Below, one piece after another: positions 34,145 through 44,810 of a stretch of 64,000 nucleotides of DNA. Location of the stretch: the NCBI GenBank assembly GCA_032622095.1, contig CP136066.1, positions 62,586,609-62,650,608 of the forward strand, read 5' to 3'. The position numbers and the translations under genes are program-made. Under the pieces are notes generated by a model that did no database searches, was not told the DNA's origin, and saw only the letters and a list, made by a program, of their open reading frames with translations. The stretch comes from Siphonodentalium dalli (taxonomy: Eukaryota; Mollusca; Scaphopoda; Gadilida; Siphonodentaliidae). Position 1 is the first letter of the stretch, and the number at the start of each line of letters is the position of its first letter.

Positions 34145-34818
34145 TATGTGATCAATCGAAAAAGGGAAGTACAACGACACGTTCAAAGTACACTCGGAAA
34201 TACATAATTTGAAATTGAAGTGGTGAAATAACGCCCAGATTGGCTCAGAATCCACCCACGTGAATGGCACCCGAACCGCATCTCAAACCCCTGTTACAGT
34301 AGTTTTACTGGTCGGGAAACGCGCAGCTCACAACCGAGTGGGAAAACCTGGGCCCTCGCCGAGACCATTCGCTTCAATCACTGCCATCTATCGAATGTTC
34401 AATGCAACCGTCACTCATAGTTGTATATCCAATATGCCTTGCAACCTTACTGTAATTCAAACCACCATTTATACATTAATGGTGTAATTTTCCTCTATTG
34501 CCATGTACATCACCAGTTGCGAAAGCTATTTTCGAGGTATCACTTAGGCTATCAAATACCTATTTTCGAGGTATCACTTAGGCTATCAAATACCATCTGC
34601 AAATGACACATATTAGAATAGTGTAATCTGCGGTACAGCATTACCATATTGGAAATAACAATAATGTTGGAAGTCAGATTAAACCATACACACATGAGTT
34701 GCAGTTGCAATCAACGAATTAAAACACATCCAACTTACACCGAAAACCATAAATTATGTCATTTTACTTTATATAATCCAGAAGCTTGTGATTTTCATAT
34801 CGAGTAAACACATATACA
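34145..34818. other. Unassigned duplicated sequence with a 34-bp repeat (unit 1)
   Basis: A 75-codon plus-strand frame at 34260-34487 is matched by 38642-38869 with three residue differences, but the surrounding DNA is equally conserved, so it gives no evidence of coding. Confidence 0.35.
34526..34593. repeat. 34-bp tandem repeat, 2 copies (unit 1)
   Basis: ctattttcgaggtatcactt starts at 34526 and 34560. The other duplication unit has four copies. Confidence 0.95.
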
Positions 34819-34822
34819 TTAA

Positions 34823-35071
34823 GTATTTCATGACGGGAGCTACGCTGGTTCAACATTAAATACCCTGTGCCAGTGCAATCTCTTATATACGCGAGTCTCC
34901 CACTGGGAGTCTCGCATATATAAAGAATGCACTGATTTACAAAGTTAATGTAATATTATTTGGTCAATACATTATTTTATATGTGCGAGGTTTTGGAGAC
35001 ACGCATATATAAGAGAGTGCATTGGCACATGGTGTTCGCTAAATTTGAGGAAGCTCCAGTCATTTAAAGGG
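34823..35071 (+). mobile_element. Hairpin MITE, family 2 (unit 1)
   Basis: TTAA at 34819-34822 and 35072-35075. The left end reads GTATTTCATGACGGGAGCTA and the right end CCAGTCATTTAAAGGG. Two hairpins with stem CCAGTGCA and loop TCTCCCACTGGGAG: the family 2 variants of the cassette. Confidence 0.88.
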
Positions 35072-35075
35072 TTAA

Positions 35076-35624
35076 CCGACAAGCTTACTATAAAGACCAC
35101 CGTGTAACTAGCTAGGGAGATCTCACCAATTGACTGACGGTTAGAAGGAACTAAATAAGCAGAATTACGTTCCTTTCGTTTCTACATTCAATCTCGAATA
35201 CTAGTTAAAACAATTCTGGCACGCGATTGACGTATAATATTTCAATTAAATTGACAAATTAAAAAAATATAATACCCATGGCATGTATAAATGTGGGTTT
35301 TCCATAGTCTGAAAAGCGTTCGTGTCCAAACATTGACGGGAGAATATTGCTGGGTATTTGCTTTTGCCAGCAGTTCAAATTTTGTTTATTCCTCATTTTC
35401 TAAAATATTAAACTGGATCCTAGATGTCATGTCTTTTTAAAAGCCAGATTCCGGGTTTCAAGTGGTAATTTAAGGGATACTAGCTGTGGAGAACTGTTGT
35501 GGATAAAAGCACCGTGTTATATCAAATAATGCAGCAAGAAAACATGCATCTACTGCGATTATTTTAATATCTTCACTTGCTGCCACGATTCGTCTAATGG
35601 GTCGACAAGCAGATGCCATCACAC
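35076..35624. other. Unassigned duplicated sequence (unit 1)
   Basis: Matches 39535-40080. No gene seen. Confidence 0.4.
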
Positions 35625-35626
35625 TA

Positions 35627-35830
35627 CAGTAATGCCATAAGTAATCGAATCCTTAACCACAGCAGAATTATGGGTAACTTTTCAGGATTTAGTCGGAAAT
35701 ATGGCTTGTTGCCATTCATCGGAAAGCTCTCGGGGAGATGAATGGCAACAAGCCATATTTCCGACTAAATCCTGAAAAGTTATCCATAATTCTGCTGTGG
35801 TTAAGGTGTCAATTACTTAGGGCATTACTG
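35627..35830. mobile_element. Tc1/mariner-like foldback MITE, copy 2
   Basis: 204-bp near-perfect palindrome between TA at 35625-35626 and 35831-35832. Ends CAGTAATGCCATAAGTAATC and the complement ending GGCATTACTG. The centre contains ttcatcggaaagctctcggg. Confidence 0.9.
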
Positions 35831-35832
35831 TA

Positions 35833-36260
35833 CTCTCGAGAAGTCATGCACAGACGCGTTTCACAATCCAAAGATACACACCGGAAACAATTGTTTTTGT
35901 TATTTCGATGAGTGAGCGTTAGGATTAAGACAGAACATTGGTGGTTGGCAGCACATGATTATCCCGGCAGATTGCTCTGTTAGTTGCTGCTGCGATCATA
36001 TCTCACTAAAAGCTTTGTACACATCACACTTGCGTATTGGACATTCTGTTAAATTCCGTCTCGAAGATGCTGTTACGCAATTATTGATCCAATGTTACAT
36101 CTAACAAATTATAGCATATGCCTCCTGTTTCGGCGTGATCTCTCACAGAAAAATCCATTTAGATGTGATATGGTGTGTACTCTTATTCATTATCTTGTCT
36201 GGGTTATTGACATGTGCTTATGATTTAACGAATGGAATGTGGGGTCTAGTCGACAGCATG
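35833..36260. other. Unassigned duplicated sequence, end of unit 1
   Basis: Holds a ~140-bp segment (ttcggcgtgatctctcacag to gtctagtcgacagcatg) that is seen again at 40557-40690 and, diverged, at 40722-40850. Confidence 0.5.
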
Positions 36261-36436
36261 CATTTGTTTAGACCATGTCCCCCATGCGGTTTATTATAGC
36301 CAGACATTTGTTTAGACCATGTCCCCCAGGCGGTTTATTATAGCCAGACATTTGTTTAGACCATGTCCCCCAGGCGGTTTATTATAGACAGACATTTGTT
36401 TAGACCATGTCCCCCAGGCGGTTTATTATAGCCAGA
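36261..36436. repeat. 44-bp minisatellite, 4 copies (unit 2)
   Basis: Copies start at 36261, 36305, 36349 and 36393. Confidence 0.95.
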
Positions 36437-36656
36437 CATTGACTGTAAGCCGTAGTCGGAAGAAGATGAATTATTTATTCTCATAACGCCACTGAACATA
36501 TATAGAGACACACATAGAACAGTATTTACAAAATAATAAGAAGATATATTTATAATTAGATATATGATTCCGGTGCGGATATAGATATATCATAATATGT
36601 GGTACTAGCTGAAACAGGCTCCCTGTTTTTAGATTGAGCTCCTTGCTCTAATTAAC

Positions 36657-37047
36657 CCTTTACCCAACAGAACGGCCCTGTGCCAATGCATTCTCTTATA
36701 TATGCGAGTCGACCATAGGTCGCCTCGCATATATAAGAGACTGCATTGGCTTAACACATTAAAAAATATAAAATTGTTAAAGAATGTAAGAAAAAATGGT
36801 AAAAAATGTTTAAAAAAGATTTTTTTTAGGCCAATGCATTCTCTTATATATGCGAGGCGACCTATGGTCGACTCGCATATATAAGAGAATGCATTGGCAC
36901 AGGGCATAACTGTAATTATCACAATGTGGTCAAGGAGCCGGTTCCAATGATATCCATATGTGTATGGTTCTATTGAGACAGACTGAAGATATTTTAGGCT
37001 GTTGAAGCTTTATTTGGCCGGTTTTGGCCGGTTTGTTGGGTAAAGGG
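36657..37047 (+). mobile_element. piggyBac-like hairpin MITE, family 1 copy G
   Basis: TTAA at 36653-36656 and 37048-37051. The duplication partner of copy F, sharing its stem mismatch and flanks. Confidence 0.93.
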
Positions 37048-37051
37048 TTAA

Positions 37052-37308
37052 CAATGTACTGCATGCTTCATAGAAGTGTTCCTTGCGAAGACAAATTATG
37101 GAATCCATGCCCTCCCTTTACATTTATCAAATACATTGCTGACTGTTTCTTACGCTGTTCTGGTTAGCGTGTCAGATTTGTCTTCGCTGTCAATGAAATG
37201 AGTTCGGAGCCCGCCGGTGATCTAGTTCCACACAGTTGCTTTGCTGATTGGTGCGACTTGTAATTGTCGGATTGTACGCTGTTCGAATCTCGCACCAAGT
37301 TGTGACCT
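37052..37308. repeat. Dispersed repeat beside family 3 MITE (unit 2)
   Basis: Partner of 32679-32936. Confidence 0.65.
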
Positions 37309-37755
37309 TTGAGAACCGCCATATCAAATCCAGTCGTAAGTCGGGATTTTTTTTACCCTGTGCCAATGCATTCTCTTATATATGCGAGTCGACCATATGT
37401 CGCCTCGCATATATAAGAGAATGCATTTAACAATTTTTTACAATTTTAATAATTTGTTCTTGTATTCTTTAACAATTTTATAATTTCACCCATACAGAGC
37501 CCCAGACAAACATGAGCAGACGACACTCTTCTATATGCTTCTATATATGTGTGAGGCTCCCTCCAAGGTAATGGATGTTTTTCCTAAAAAATTTAAGAAT
37601 CATTTATTTAAAAAAAAATGATAAAAAATTGTTAGGCCAATGCATTCTCTTATATATGCGAGGCGACCTATGGTCGACTCGCATATATAAGAGAATGCAT
37701 TGGCACAGGGTAAAAATATCCCGACTTACGACTGGATTTGATATGGCGGGTCACA
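37309..37755 (+). mobile_element. Hairpin MITE, family 3 (unit 2)
   Basis: Partner of 32937-33391. The left end is mutated (gagaaccgcc) while the right end is intact (ATATGGCGGGTCACA). The spacer has lost about 20 bp relative to unit 1. Confidence 0.88.
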
Positions 37756-38329
37756 TTTGAGCAAAGTTACTTGTGCAGTATGAGTACCATTCAGTTGGAG
37801 AGTATCATCTCATGTCCTGACCAAACTAGAGCAGCGCATTTACACAGAATATTGGCTGCAACTGGTTCATTGATTGGCTTGAATAAATGAATGAAATACT
37901 ATTATAATGTTAAAAAGCGTCTTGGAGGAAGTCATTTGTTAAAAGCTATATAAAAACCGCAATTATTATTAAATGTCATTATTTCAACAGCAATTCGCGT
38001 TAATGTTATGCAATATGCCTTACAATCTTACCATAACGTCCAACCACGATGTCCAGTGCAGATATCCGATACCAGTTTGTGTATATTTACTCAAATTACA
38101 ATGTTACATTTCTCCACTTGTCCTATGCGCACATGTACATGCATAATTTTTATATATTTTATATATTAATAACAACGTTTCCAACCAGCCACCTCGGCAC
38201 CGCGTCACTTATGAGCAACCACCAATCGAGTCCGGGTGACGGTGTGTAACTTGTGCCAATGCGCGACCATCGGAGAAACCGCGCAATCACGTGTACTTAT
38301 ATATTGCGCACCACAATCCCTACCATGTA
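37756..38329. other. Unassigned duplicated sequence (unit 2)
   Basis: Partner of 33392-33962; no gene recognised. Confidence 0.4.
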
Positions 38330-38527
38330 CAATAATGCCCTAAATAATCGACTCCTTAACCACAGCAGAATTATGGGTAATTATTCAGGATTTAGTCGGA
38401 AATATGAAATCTTTCCGATATTTCCGACTAAATCAGCCATATTTCCGACGAAATCAGCTGACTAAATCCTTAAAAATTACCCATAATTCTACCGTGGTTA
38501 AGGAGTAGATTATTTAAGGCATTACTG
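38330..38527. mobile_element. Tc1/mariner-like foldback MITE, copy 3
   Basis: Partner of copy 1. The central region is rearranged, with an additional short repeat of tttccgac(t/g)aaatcag, and the right TA is lost. Confidence 0.85.
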
Positions 38528-39272
38528 ATGTGATCAATCGAAAAAGGGAAGTACAACGACAAGTTCAAAGTACACTCGGACATACAAAATTTGAAATTGA
38601 AGTGGTGAAATAACGCCCAGATTGGCCCAGAATCCACCCACGTGACTGGCACCCGAACCGCATCTCAAACCCCTGTTACGGTAGTATTACTGGTCGGGAA
38701 ACGCGCAGCTCACAACCGAGCGGGAAAACCTGGGCCCTCGCCGAGACCATTCGCTTCAATCACTGTCATCTATCGAATGTTCAATGCAACCGTCACTCAT
38801 AGTTGTATATCCAATATGCCTTGCAACCTTACTGTAATTCAAACCACCATTTATACATTAATGGTGTAATTTTCCTCTATTGCCATGTACATGTATCACC
38901 AGTTGCGAAAGCTATTTTCGAGGTATCACTTAGGCTATCAAATACCTATTTTCGAGGTATCACTTAGGCTATCAAATACCTATTTTCGAGGTATCACTTA
39001 GGCTATCAAATACCTATTTTCGAGGTATCACTTAGGCTATCAAATACCATCTGCAAATGACACATATTATAATAGTGTAATCTGCGGTACAGCATTACCA
39101 TATTGGAAATAACAATAATGTTGGAAGTCAGATTAAACCATACACACATGAGTTGCAGTTGCAATTAACGAATTAAAACACATCCAACTTACACCGAAAA
39201 CCATAAATTATGTCATTTTACTTTATATAATCCAGAAGCTTGTGATTTTCATATCGAGTAAACACATATACA
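38528..39272. other. Unassigned duplicated sequence (unit 2)
   Basis: Partner of 34145-34818. Confidence 0.4.
38912..39047. repeat. 34-bp tandem repeat, 4 copies (unit 2)
   Basis: Copies start at 38912, 38946, 38980 and 39014. Confidence 0.95.
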
Positions 39273-39276
39273 TTAA

Positions 39277-39530
39277 GTATTTCATGACGGGAGCTACGCT
39301 GGTTCAACATTAAATACCCTGTGCCAGTGCAATCTCTTATATACGCGAGTCTCCCACTGGGAGTCTCGCATATATAAAGAATGCACTGGTTTACAAAGTT
39401 AATGTAATATTGTTTGGTCAATACATTATTTTATATGTGCGAGGCGCCTTTTTGGAGACACGCATATATAAGAGAGTGCATTGGCACAGGGTGTTCGCTA
39501 AATTTGAGGAAGCTCCAGTCATTTAAAGGG
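39277..39530 (+). mobile_element. Hairpin MITE, family 2 (unit 2)
   Basis: TTAA at 39273-39276 and 39531-39534. Same as 34823-35071, but the second hairpin keeps its gcgccttttt loop, which is partly deleted in unit 1. Confidence 0.88.
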
Positions 39531-39534
39531 TTAA

Positions 39535-40080
39535 CCGACAAGCTTACTAAAAAGACCACCGTGTAACTAGCTAGGGTGATCTCACCGATTGACTAACGGT
39601 TAGAAGGAACTAAATAAGCAGAATTACGTTCCTTTCGTTTCTACATTCAATCTCGAATACTAGTTAAAACAATTCTGGCACGCGATTGACGTATAATATT
39701 TCAATTTAATTGACAAATTAAAAAAATATAATACCCATGGCATGTATAAATGTGGTCCATTATCTGAAAAGCGTTCGTGTCCAAACATTGACGGGAGAAT
39801 AAGGCTGGGTATTTGCTTTTGCCAGCAGTTCAAATTTTGTTTATTCCTCATTTTCTAAAATATTAAACTGGATCCTAGATGTCATGTCTTTTTAAAAGCC
39901 AGATTCCGGGTTTCAAGTGGTAATTTAAGGGATACTAGCTGTGGAGAACTGTTGTGGATAAAAGCACCGTGTTATATCAACGGAATGCAGCAAGAAAACA
40001 TGCATCTACTGCGATTATTTTAATATCTTCACTTGCTGCCACGATTCGTCTAATGGGTCGACAAGCAGATGCCACCACAC
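39535..40080. other. Unassigned duplicated sequence (unit 2)
   Basis: Partner of 35076-35624. Confidence 0.4.
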
Positions 40081-40082
40081 TA

Positions 40083-40286
40083 CAGTAATGCCATAAGTAA
40101 TCGACTCCTTAACCACAGCAGAATTATGGGTAACTTTTCAGGATTTAGTCGGAAATATGGCTTGTTGCCATTCATCGGAAAGCTCTCGTGGAGATGAATG
40201 GCAATAAGCCATATTTCCGACTAAATCCTGAAAAGTTATCCATAATTCTGCTGTGGTTAAGGTGTCAATTACTTAGGGCATTACTG
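40083..40286. mobile_element. Tc1/mariner-like foldback MITE, copy 4
   Basis: TA at 40081-40082 and 40287-40288; partner of copy 2, near-perfect palindrome. Confidence 0.9.
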
Positions 40287-40554
40287 TACTCTCGAGAAGA
40301 TACACACCGGAAACAATTGTTTTTGTTATTTCGATGAGTGAGTGTTAGGATTAAGACAGACCATAGGTGGTTGGCAGCACATGATTATCCCGGCAGATTG
40401 CTCTGTTAGTTGCTGCTGCGATCATATCCCACTAAAAGCTTTGTACACATCACACTTGCGTATTGGACATTCTGTTAAATTCCGTCTCGAAGATGCTGTT
40501 ACGAAATTATTGATCCAATGTTACATCTAACAAATTATAGCATATGCCTCCTGT

Positions 40555-40855
40555 TTCGGCGTGATCTCTCACAGAAAAATCCATTTAGATGTGATATGGT
40601 GTGTACTCTTATTCATTATCTTGTCTGGGTTATTGACATGTGTTTATGATTTAACGAATGGAATGTGGGGTCTAGTCGACAGCATGCAATGTTAGGTTGG
40701 GGTTAGTATTAGGGTTTCGGCGTAATCTCTCACATAAATCCATTTATATGGCATATGGTGTGTATTCATTGGCTTGTCTGAGACATTGACCGGCGTGTAT
40801 GACTTAACGCTATGGAATGTAAGGTCTGGTCGACATCAATGGGTTAGGATTTCGA
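40555..40855. repeat. ~155-bp older tandem duplicate at the end of unit 2
   Basis: Positions 40557-40690 and 40722-40850 share ttcggcgtgatctctcaca, aatccattta, catatggtgtgta, ttgtctg and aatgt-ggtct-gtcgaca. The second is clearly more diverged, so a smaller duplication predates the 4.4-kb one. Confidence 0.75.
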
Positions 40856-42312
40856 CGTGATTACTCACAATTAAGTGACAAACTAATCTGTTTAAATTGT
40901 CTTGCTTTACATGTCAGTATTTTTCTTGTATAATTCGTTCACATGATTGTGTTTGGAGATAAAATACTTTGCTCAACAATTTTGCTTTCTTCGTGAGTGC
41001 TAAAGTGGTTTTTAGTTTTTTAAATCATTCCATATCGTGTATAATATCTTGTTTCCTTCGTTATGGTCTTAAAATATATGATATATATGGCCGAGCCCGG
41101 ATTTGATCTGGATATGACATTCTTGGTGTAAAGTAAATTTGCATGACGTCTGGGTTGAATAATTATGTTCTGGTGTAAACAGCGTTTCAGTGTTTAAATG
41201 AACTAATTTTAACGTTTTTCGATATTTATTTTTCAAAAGTAGGCCCATCGTATATATAGGCCTTCATATGTATATATACATAGGCGGTATCCAGTTAATT
41301 GGGACCTTAATTGGATAACTGCATGGGACCCTCCAATGTGGGACCTAAATAAATTGGTAGTTGACACCGTATAACAAAAACAACTGAACGCTACTATAAT
41401 TCACGCACATGTTGATTTAAACATAAATTTGGGCAGAACATAATTATGTAATTCATTTTCAGTAACCAGAGTGTGTTAGTTTTGCAGGAAATGTGAAAAA
41501 ATGGTATCGTTTCACATAAAAGAAACCAATAGTTTCTAGTTAAATTAGTTATCATATATATATTGATAGAACCGAATAGGCGTGTCCATTTAGGAATCGA
41601 ACTGATGAGCAAGGCATACATAAGGGTACGTTTAAGAAAGCGACTAAGATCACGATTTAGTAAGGGGAATTGACATTAAGACGTCTCACGATTTTTATCG
41701 ACAGTCAAAAAGGATCAAGAGTTTAGGTTGCAATGATAGACTCATAAATTCGTATGCAGAAATCACATAGACGCGAAGGTCGTGATTAGAGCAAATGGAC
41801 ATTAATACGTCTTTGCCAATTTCTACGAATACATTTAACGATAGAACACAATTATGGACCAGTGGCCAAGGCCATGATTAATGGAAATGGACATTAAGAC
41901 ATTTTGACCAATTTCTACGAAAGAAGCCAAATGATACATAAAGATTATAGGTTCATAACTGCTCGTTGTGAAGTGTTGACGAGCATACAGCATGTAAATA
42001 GTGTGCGATAAGCAAAACACTCAACACCGCGGCGATAATTTTGGGAGAGTGTTTCATGGTGACCCACTGAACACCGAAAGCTTGAGTGCCGAGGATTAGT
42101 GAGCGCTATGGTGTATGGATGAATGAATGAGTTTAATGCGAAACGCCACAAATTAATGTGGAAGATGAATAATAACATATATACACTATGTACATTGGTA
42201 TGAATAACATTGTCATTAGAATTTCATGTTCGTACATAATAAATTGTATGTAGTACTTATATAAATATATAAATATATCATATGTATATTGTATACATAT
42301 ATTTGCACACGA

Positions 42313-42315
<3 letters not shown>
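40856..42315. other. Unassigned, with ~115-bp degenerate repeats
   Basis: Words of the type ggacattaagacattttgac and caatttctacgaa occur near 41670, 41795 and 41890 and again near 44070 and 44195. Positions 41975-42030 carry the dispersed catgtaaatagtgtgcgat motif shared with 58490-58530. No gene is seen. Confidence 0.5.

Positions 42316-42358
<43 letters not shown>
42316..42358. repeat. (AT)n microsatellite
   Basis: Uninterrupted AT dinucleotides, about 21 units. Confidence 0.97.
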
Positions 42359-42361
<3 letters not shown>

Positions 42362-42665
42362 ATGGATAACTCTATTATAGATCAGTTGTATTCTTTAACA
42401 AAATGTTTCAAATATATGCTAACGTTCTTCAATATTGATATATTTTCAACGTGGTTGTGGCGGTTTTAATCAGACTTAACTATATACGGCACACAATCAC
42501 TGCGATACACCATGGAACACAGTTAATCATCGCGAACCTTATACATATGCAACTGGAATTTCATTGCGTATAGGTCTACAAATTTCCACAAAGAGAATTT
42601 TCGCGGTCACTAAAGGTTTGAACATGTCAAGACAAGACAATTATCAATATAATTATTCAGTTAAA

Positions 42666-42917
42666 GTGATGTGAACACTCCACTGATGTGTTCCCGGACA
42701 GATTAAAGTGATGTGAACACTCCACTGATGTGTTCCCGGACATATTAAAGTGATGTGAACACTCCACTGATGTGTTCCCGGACAGATTAAAGTGATGTGA
42801 ACACTCCACTGATGTGTTCTCAGACAGATTAAAGTGATGTAAACACTCCACTGATGTGTTCCCGGACAGATTAAAGTGATGTGAACACTCCACTGATATG
42901 TTCCCGGACAGATTAAC
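42666..42917. repeat. 42-bp minisatellite, 6 copies
   Basis: gtgatgtgaacactccactg begins at 42666, 42708, 42750, 42792, 42834 and 42876. Because 42 is a multiple of three, each minus-strand frame becomes a 14-residue peptide repeat; two overlapping frames do so, which shows it is not selection on one protein. Confidence 0.97.
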
Positions 42918-43353
42918 AAATAAGCATGCCAAAATAAGTTATTTTCATATATTTGATATCCAAATAGTCAGAAAACAGCGTCATTGTTATAAACAAATTA
43001 CACACAGTGGCTATTATTTGCGCTATCATTGCCGTAATGTTTAAGCCCAATAATGTGTCCCGAATAAAGAAGTAAATATTTACATCTGTGCTCTTAGATT
43101 GTACAGTCGATGTGGTTGGAAATTTCGACAATTTTAGTTCTTTGCTACATTCTTCCAGTGGGGATAGTGTTTCGGTACCAACTGATTGTATTTATTCAAT
43201 GCAATAAGTGCACAATATGTCGTTAATACTGAATAAATCTAAATGGCGTAAATTTTTCTAAGGAATTGTCGGTGTTTTTAGGCGATTCTCAGTTGCTCGC
43301 AGTGATTCCTGCTGAGCCCTTGTCAGTCTCCAGAATAACTCTTGATTATTATT
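42918..43353. other. Unassigned, with isolated 21-bp-repeat relatives
   Basis: Positions 43270-43310 (ggcgattctcagttgctcg) are an inverted relative of the 21-bp minisatellite at 13.6 kb. A hydrophobic 72-codon minus frame at 42913-43131 is not recognised. Confidence 0.4.
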
Positions 43354-43364
43354 AAACACCTCCA

Positions 43365-43887
43365 AGTTGTCGATGTGGTCATCCAGTTGAAGACGCAAGT
43401 CATTATTTCTTTAATTGCGGGCTGTTCACACGTCATTGAATTACTCTAGCAAATAATTTAACAGGTTTAGGTATGTCAAGTATCACTGTCGGGAAGCTAC
43501 TTATTGGTGACACCTCGCTAAATGACAATTTAAATAGAAAGTTATTCAATGTTGTTCAAACTTACATAGCTTCAACATGCCGTTTTGACATCAGCGACTA
43601 GGCTGCATTACCGTTAAAGATCTTAAAGAAGCACAGACTGTAGCAGACCCCCCCCCCCCGGACGCACAGTGATGGACCCGACACCATCATGTATATACAT
43701 CTGTTATATCATAATTCCATATATATTGTATACTACTTTTTATACAAGTGGATCGTACCTTACATTATACTTATGTAAATATCATGTTCTTTATATTATT
43801 GTCGGGAGCGAGACCAATATAAGTTTTGTAACTTGTGCCTCAATCCCCTGCATTTAATTCTGGATGCAAATAAAATATTTTTACATC
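43365..43887 (+). mobile_element. 5'-truncated LINE insertion with 11-bp target-site duplication
   Basis: The direct repeat AAACACCTCCA lies at 43354-43364 and again at 43888-43898. Between them are a short RT C-terminal reading frame and an AT-rich tail ending aataaaatatttttacatc. Severe 5' truncation with a short direct repeat is what target-primed reverse transcription leaves. A poly-C run at 43650-43659 lies in the tail. Confidence 0.9.
43368..43601 (+). pseudogene. RT C-terminal fragment in the LINE insertion
   Basis: The frame reads CRCGHPVEDASHYFFNCGLF, a CxC-x8-H-x4-C zinc-knuckle-like block common near the C-terminus of animal non-LTR polymerases, then a TGA stop at 43437-43439, and continues in frame with MSSITVGKLLIGD and ends RFDISD before TAG at 43599-43601. 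Only the last ~78 codons are present. Confidence 0.85.
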
Positions 43888-43898
43888 AAACACCTCCA

Positions 43899-44542
43899 CC
43901 CAAATACTTCGTAGATCACCGTGAACAAAAAATTCACCATGAAACCTGGTAAACCACAGTGGGGTCTCCGCGGTGCTGAGTGTTTTGCTTATTGCACATT
44001 ATTAACACACTGTACGCCCATGATTCACCAAGAGCCAGCAACGGAGGCCGTTATTAATGGAGATGGATATTAAGACAGTTTGACCAATTTCCATGAAAGC
44101 TGCACTCAAGATTATAGGCCTCGTATACCGATGTTAATCAAAATACGTGCAGAACTTCCCAGCCTGGAACCAACGACGTATGCCATTTATTACGGGAATT
44201 GAACATTAAGACAATCTTGACCAATGTCCATGAAAGCAGTTAATGATATATGGAGATTATAGCTTGACGTCGTGATTATAAACCTGGCTGTTATGTTCTG
44301 TAATTCTGCAACTGTTTCCATCATGATACGAGCGTGCCACACTTCCGTGACAGCAACTCGCCGTTATATCATTATATCGAAGCTATAAATCTGTCCATGA
44401 TAATTCTCGCCCAGATTAGAAAGGCCCCGGCGCGCTTATTTCACTCGACGCAGATTGCTTTCATAACGATAACATGGTGTAATCATTGAAGCTTTATTGT
44501 TTATTGGACAGCTTAATATAGATGTTAATCTGTCGGCCATGG
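43899..44542. other. Unassigned, with dispersed motifs
   Basis: Positions 43910-43960 carry accgtgaaca-aaaattcacc words related to the 21-bp minisatellite, 43975-44030 the tgctgagtgttttgcttatt motif, and 44045-44250 two units of the ttaagaca-tttgaccaat repeat. No gene is seen. Confidence 0.45.
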
Positions 44543-44724
44543 AATATTGCTCATAATGTTCAATCGTCGATAACAAAAATGGCACATACAAGTCTGGTCA
44601 TCTGGCCATGTTGTGCAAAGATGGTGGTTCTGCGTCGAGGGGCAGCTAGCCTGTCGCGGGCATTGAACATTACTCATATGTTTAATCGTCGATAACAAAA
44701 ATGGCATATACAAGTCTGGTCATT
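44543..44724. repeat. ~120-bp direct duplication
   Basis: tcgtcgataacaaaaatggc followed by acatacaagtctggtcat occurs at 44564 and 44685. Confidence 0.9.
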
Positions 44725-44810
44725 TTGTCCCGGAATAATGCTCCGAAGTAGGTCGGTTTTGTCGCGTTAGTTATTATGCCTGATAGACTTGAGCGATTGT
44801 TCGTGCTATC

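Larger units (their letters stand above)
31797..36260 (+). repeat. Tandem segmental duplication, unit 1 (4.46 kb)
   Basis: This unit matches 36261-40690 in the same orientation along its whole length, with only scattered substitutions and a few indels. It starts at catttgtttagaccatg and ends gtctagtcgacagcatg. The junction reads gacagcatg then catttgttt, with a short gcat microhomology. Included in both units: a 44-bp minisatellite, a family 1 MITE, a family 3 MITE, two Tc1-like foldbacks and a family 2 MITE. Unit 1 has about 30 bp (after ctcgagaag, 35844) absent from unit 2. Confidence 0.95.
36261..40690 (+). repeat. Tandem segmental duplication, unit 2 (4.43 kb)
   Basis: Direct copy of 31797-36260. 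Length differences come from repeat copy number (44-bp repeat 4 copies rather than 6; 34-bp repeat 4 rather than 2) and a few deletions, including about 30 bp at 40298. Confidence 0.95.

Noticed and set aside
34260-34487. 75-codon frame also present at 38642-38869
   Set aside because: Conservation equals that of the whole 4.4-kb duplication, so it says nothing about coding.
40342-40530. Frame with SCCCDHIPLKAL, suggestive of a LINE zinc-knuckle end (also at 35940)
   Set aside because: The similarity is short and would need a frameshift to continue; not enough to call.
42653-42932. 88- and 91-codon repeat proteins on the minus strand
   Set aside because: They are two frames of the same 42-bp minisatellite; the period is a multiple of three, so stop-free frames arise by chance.
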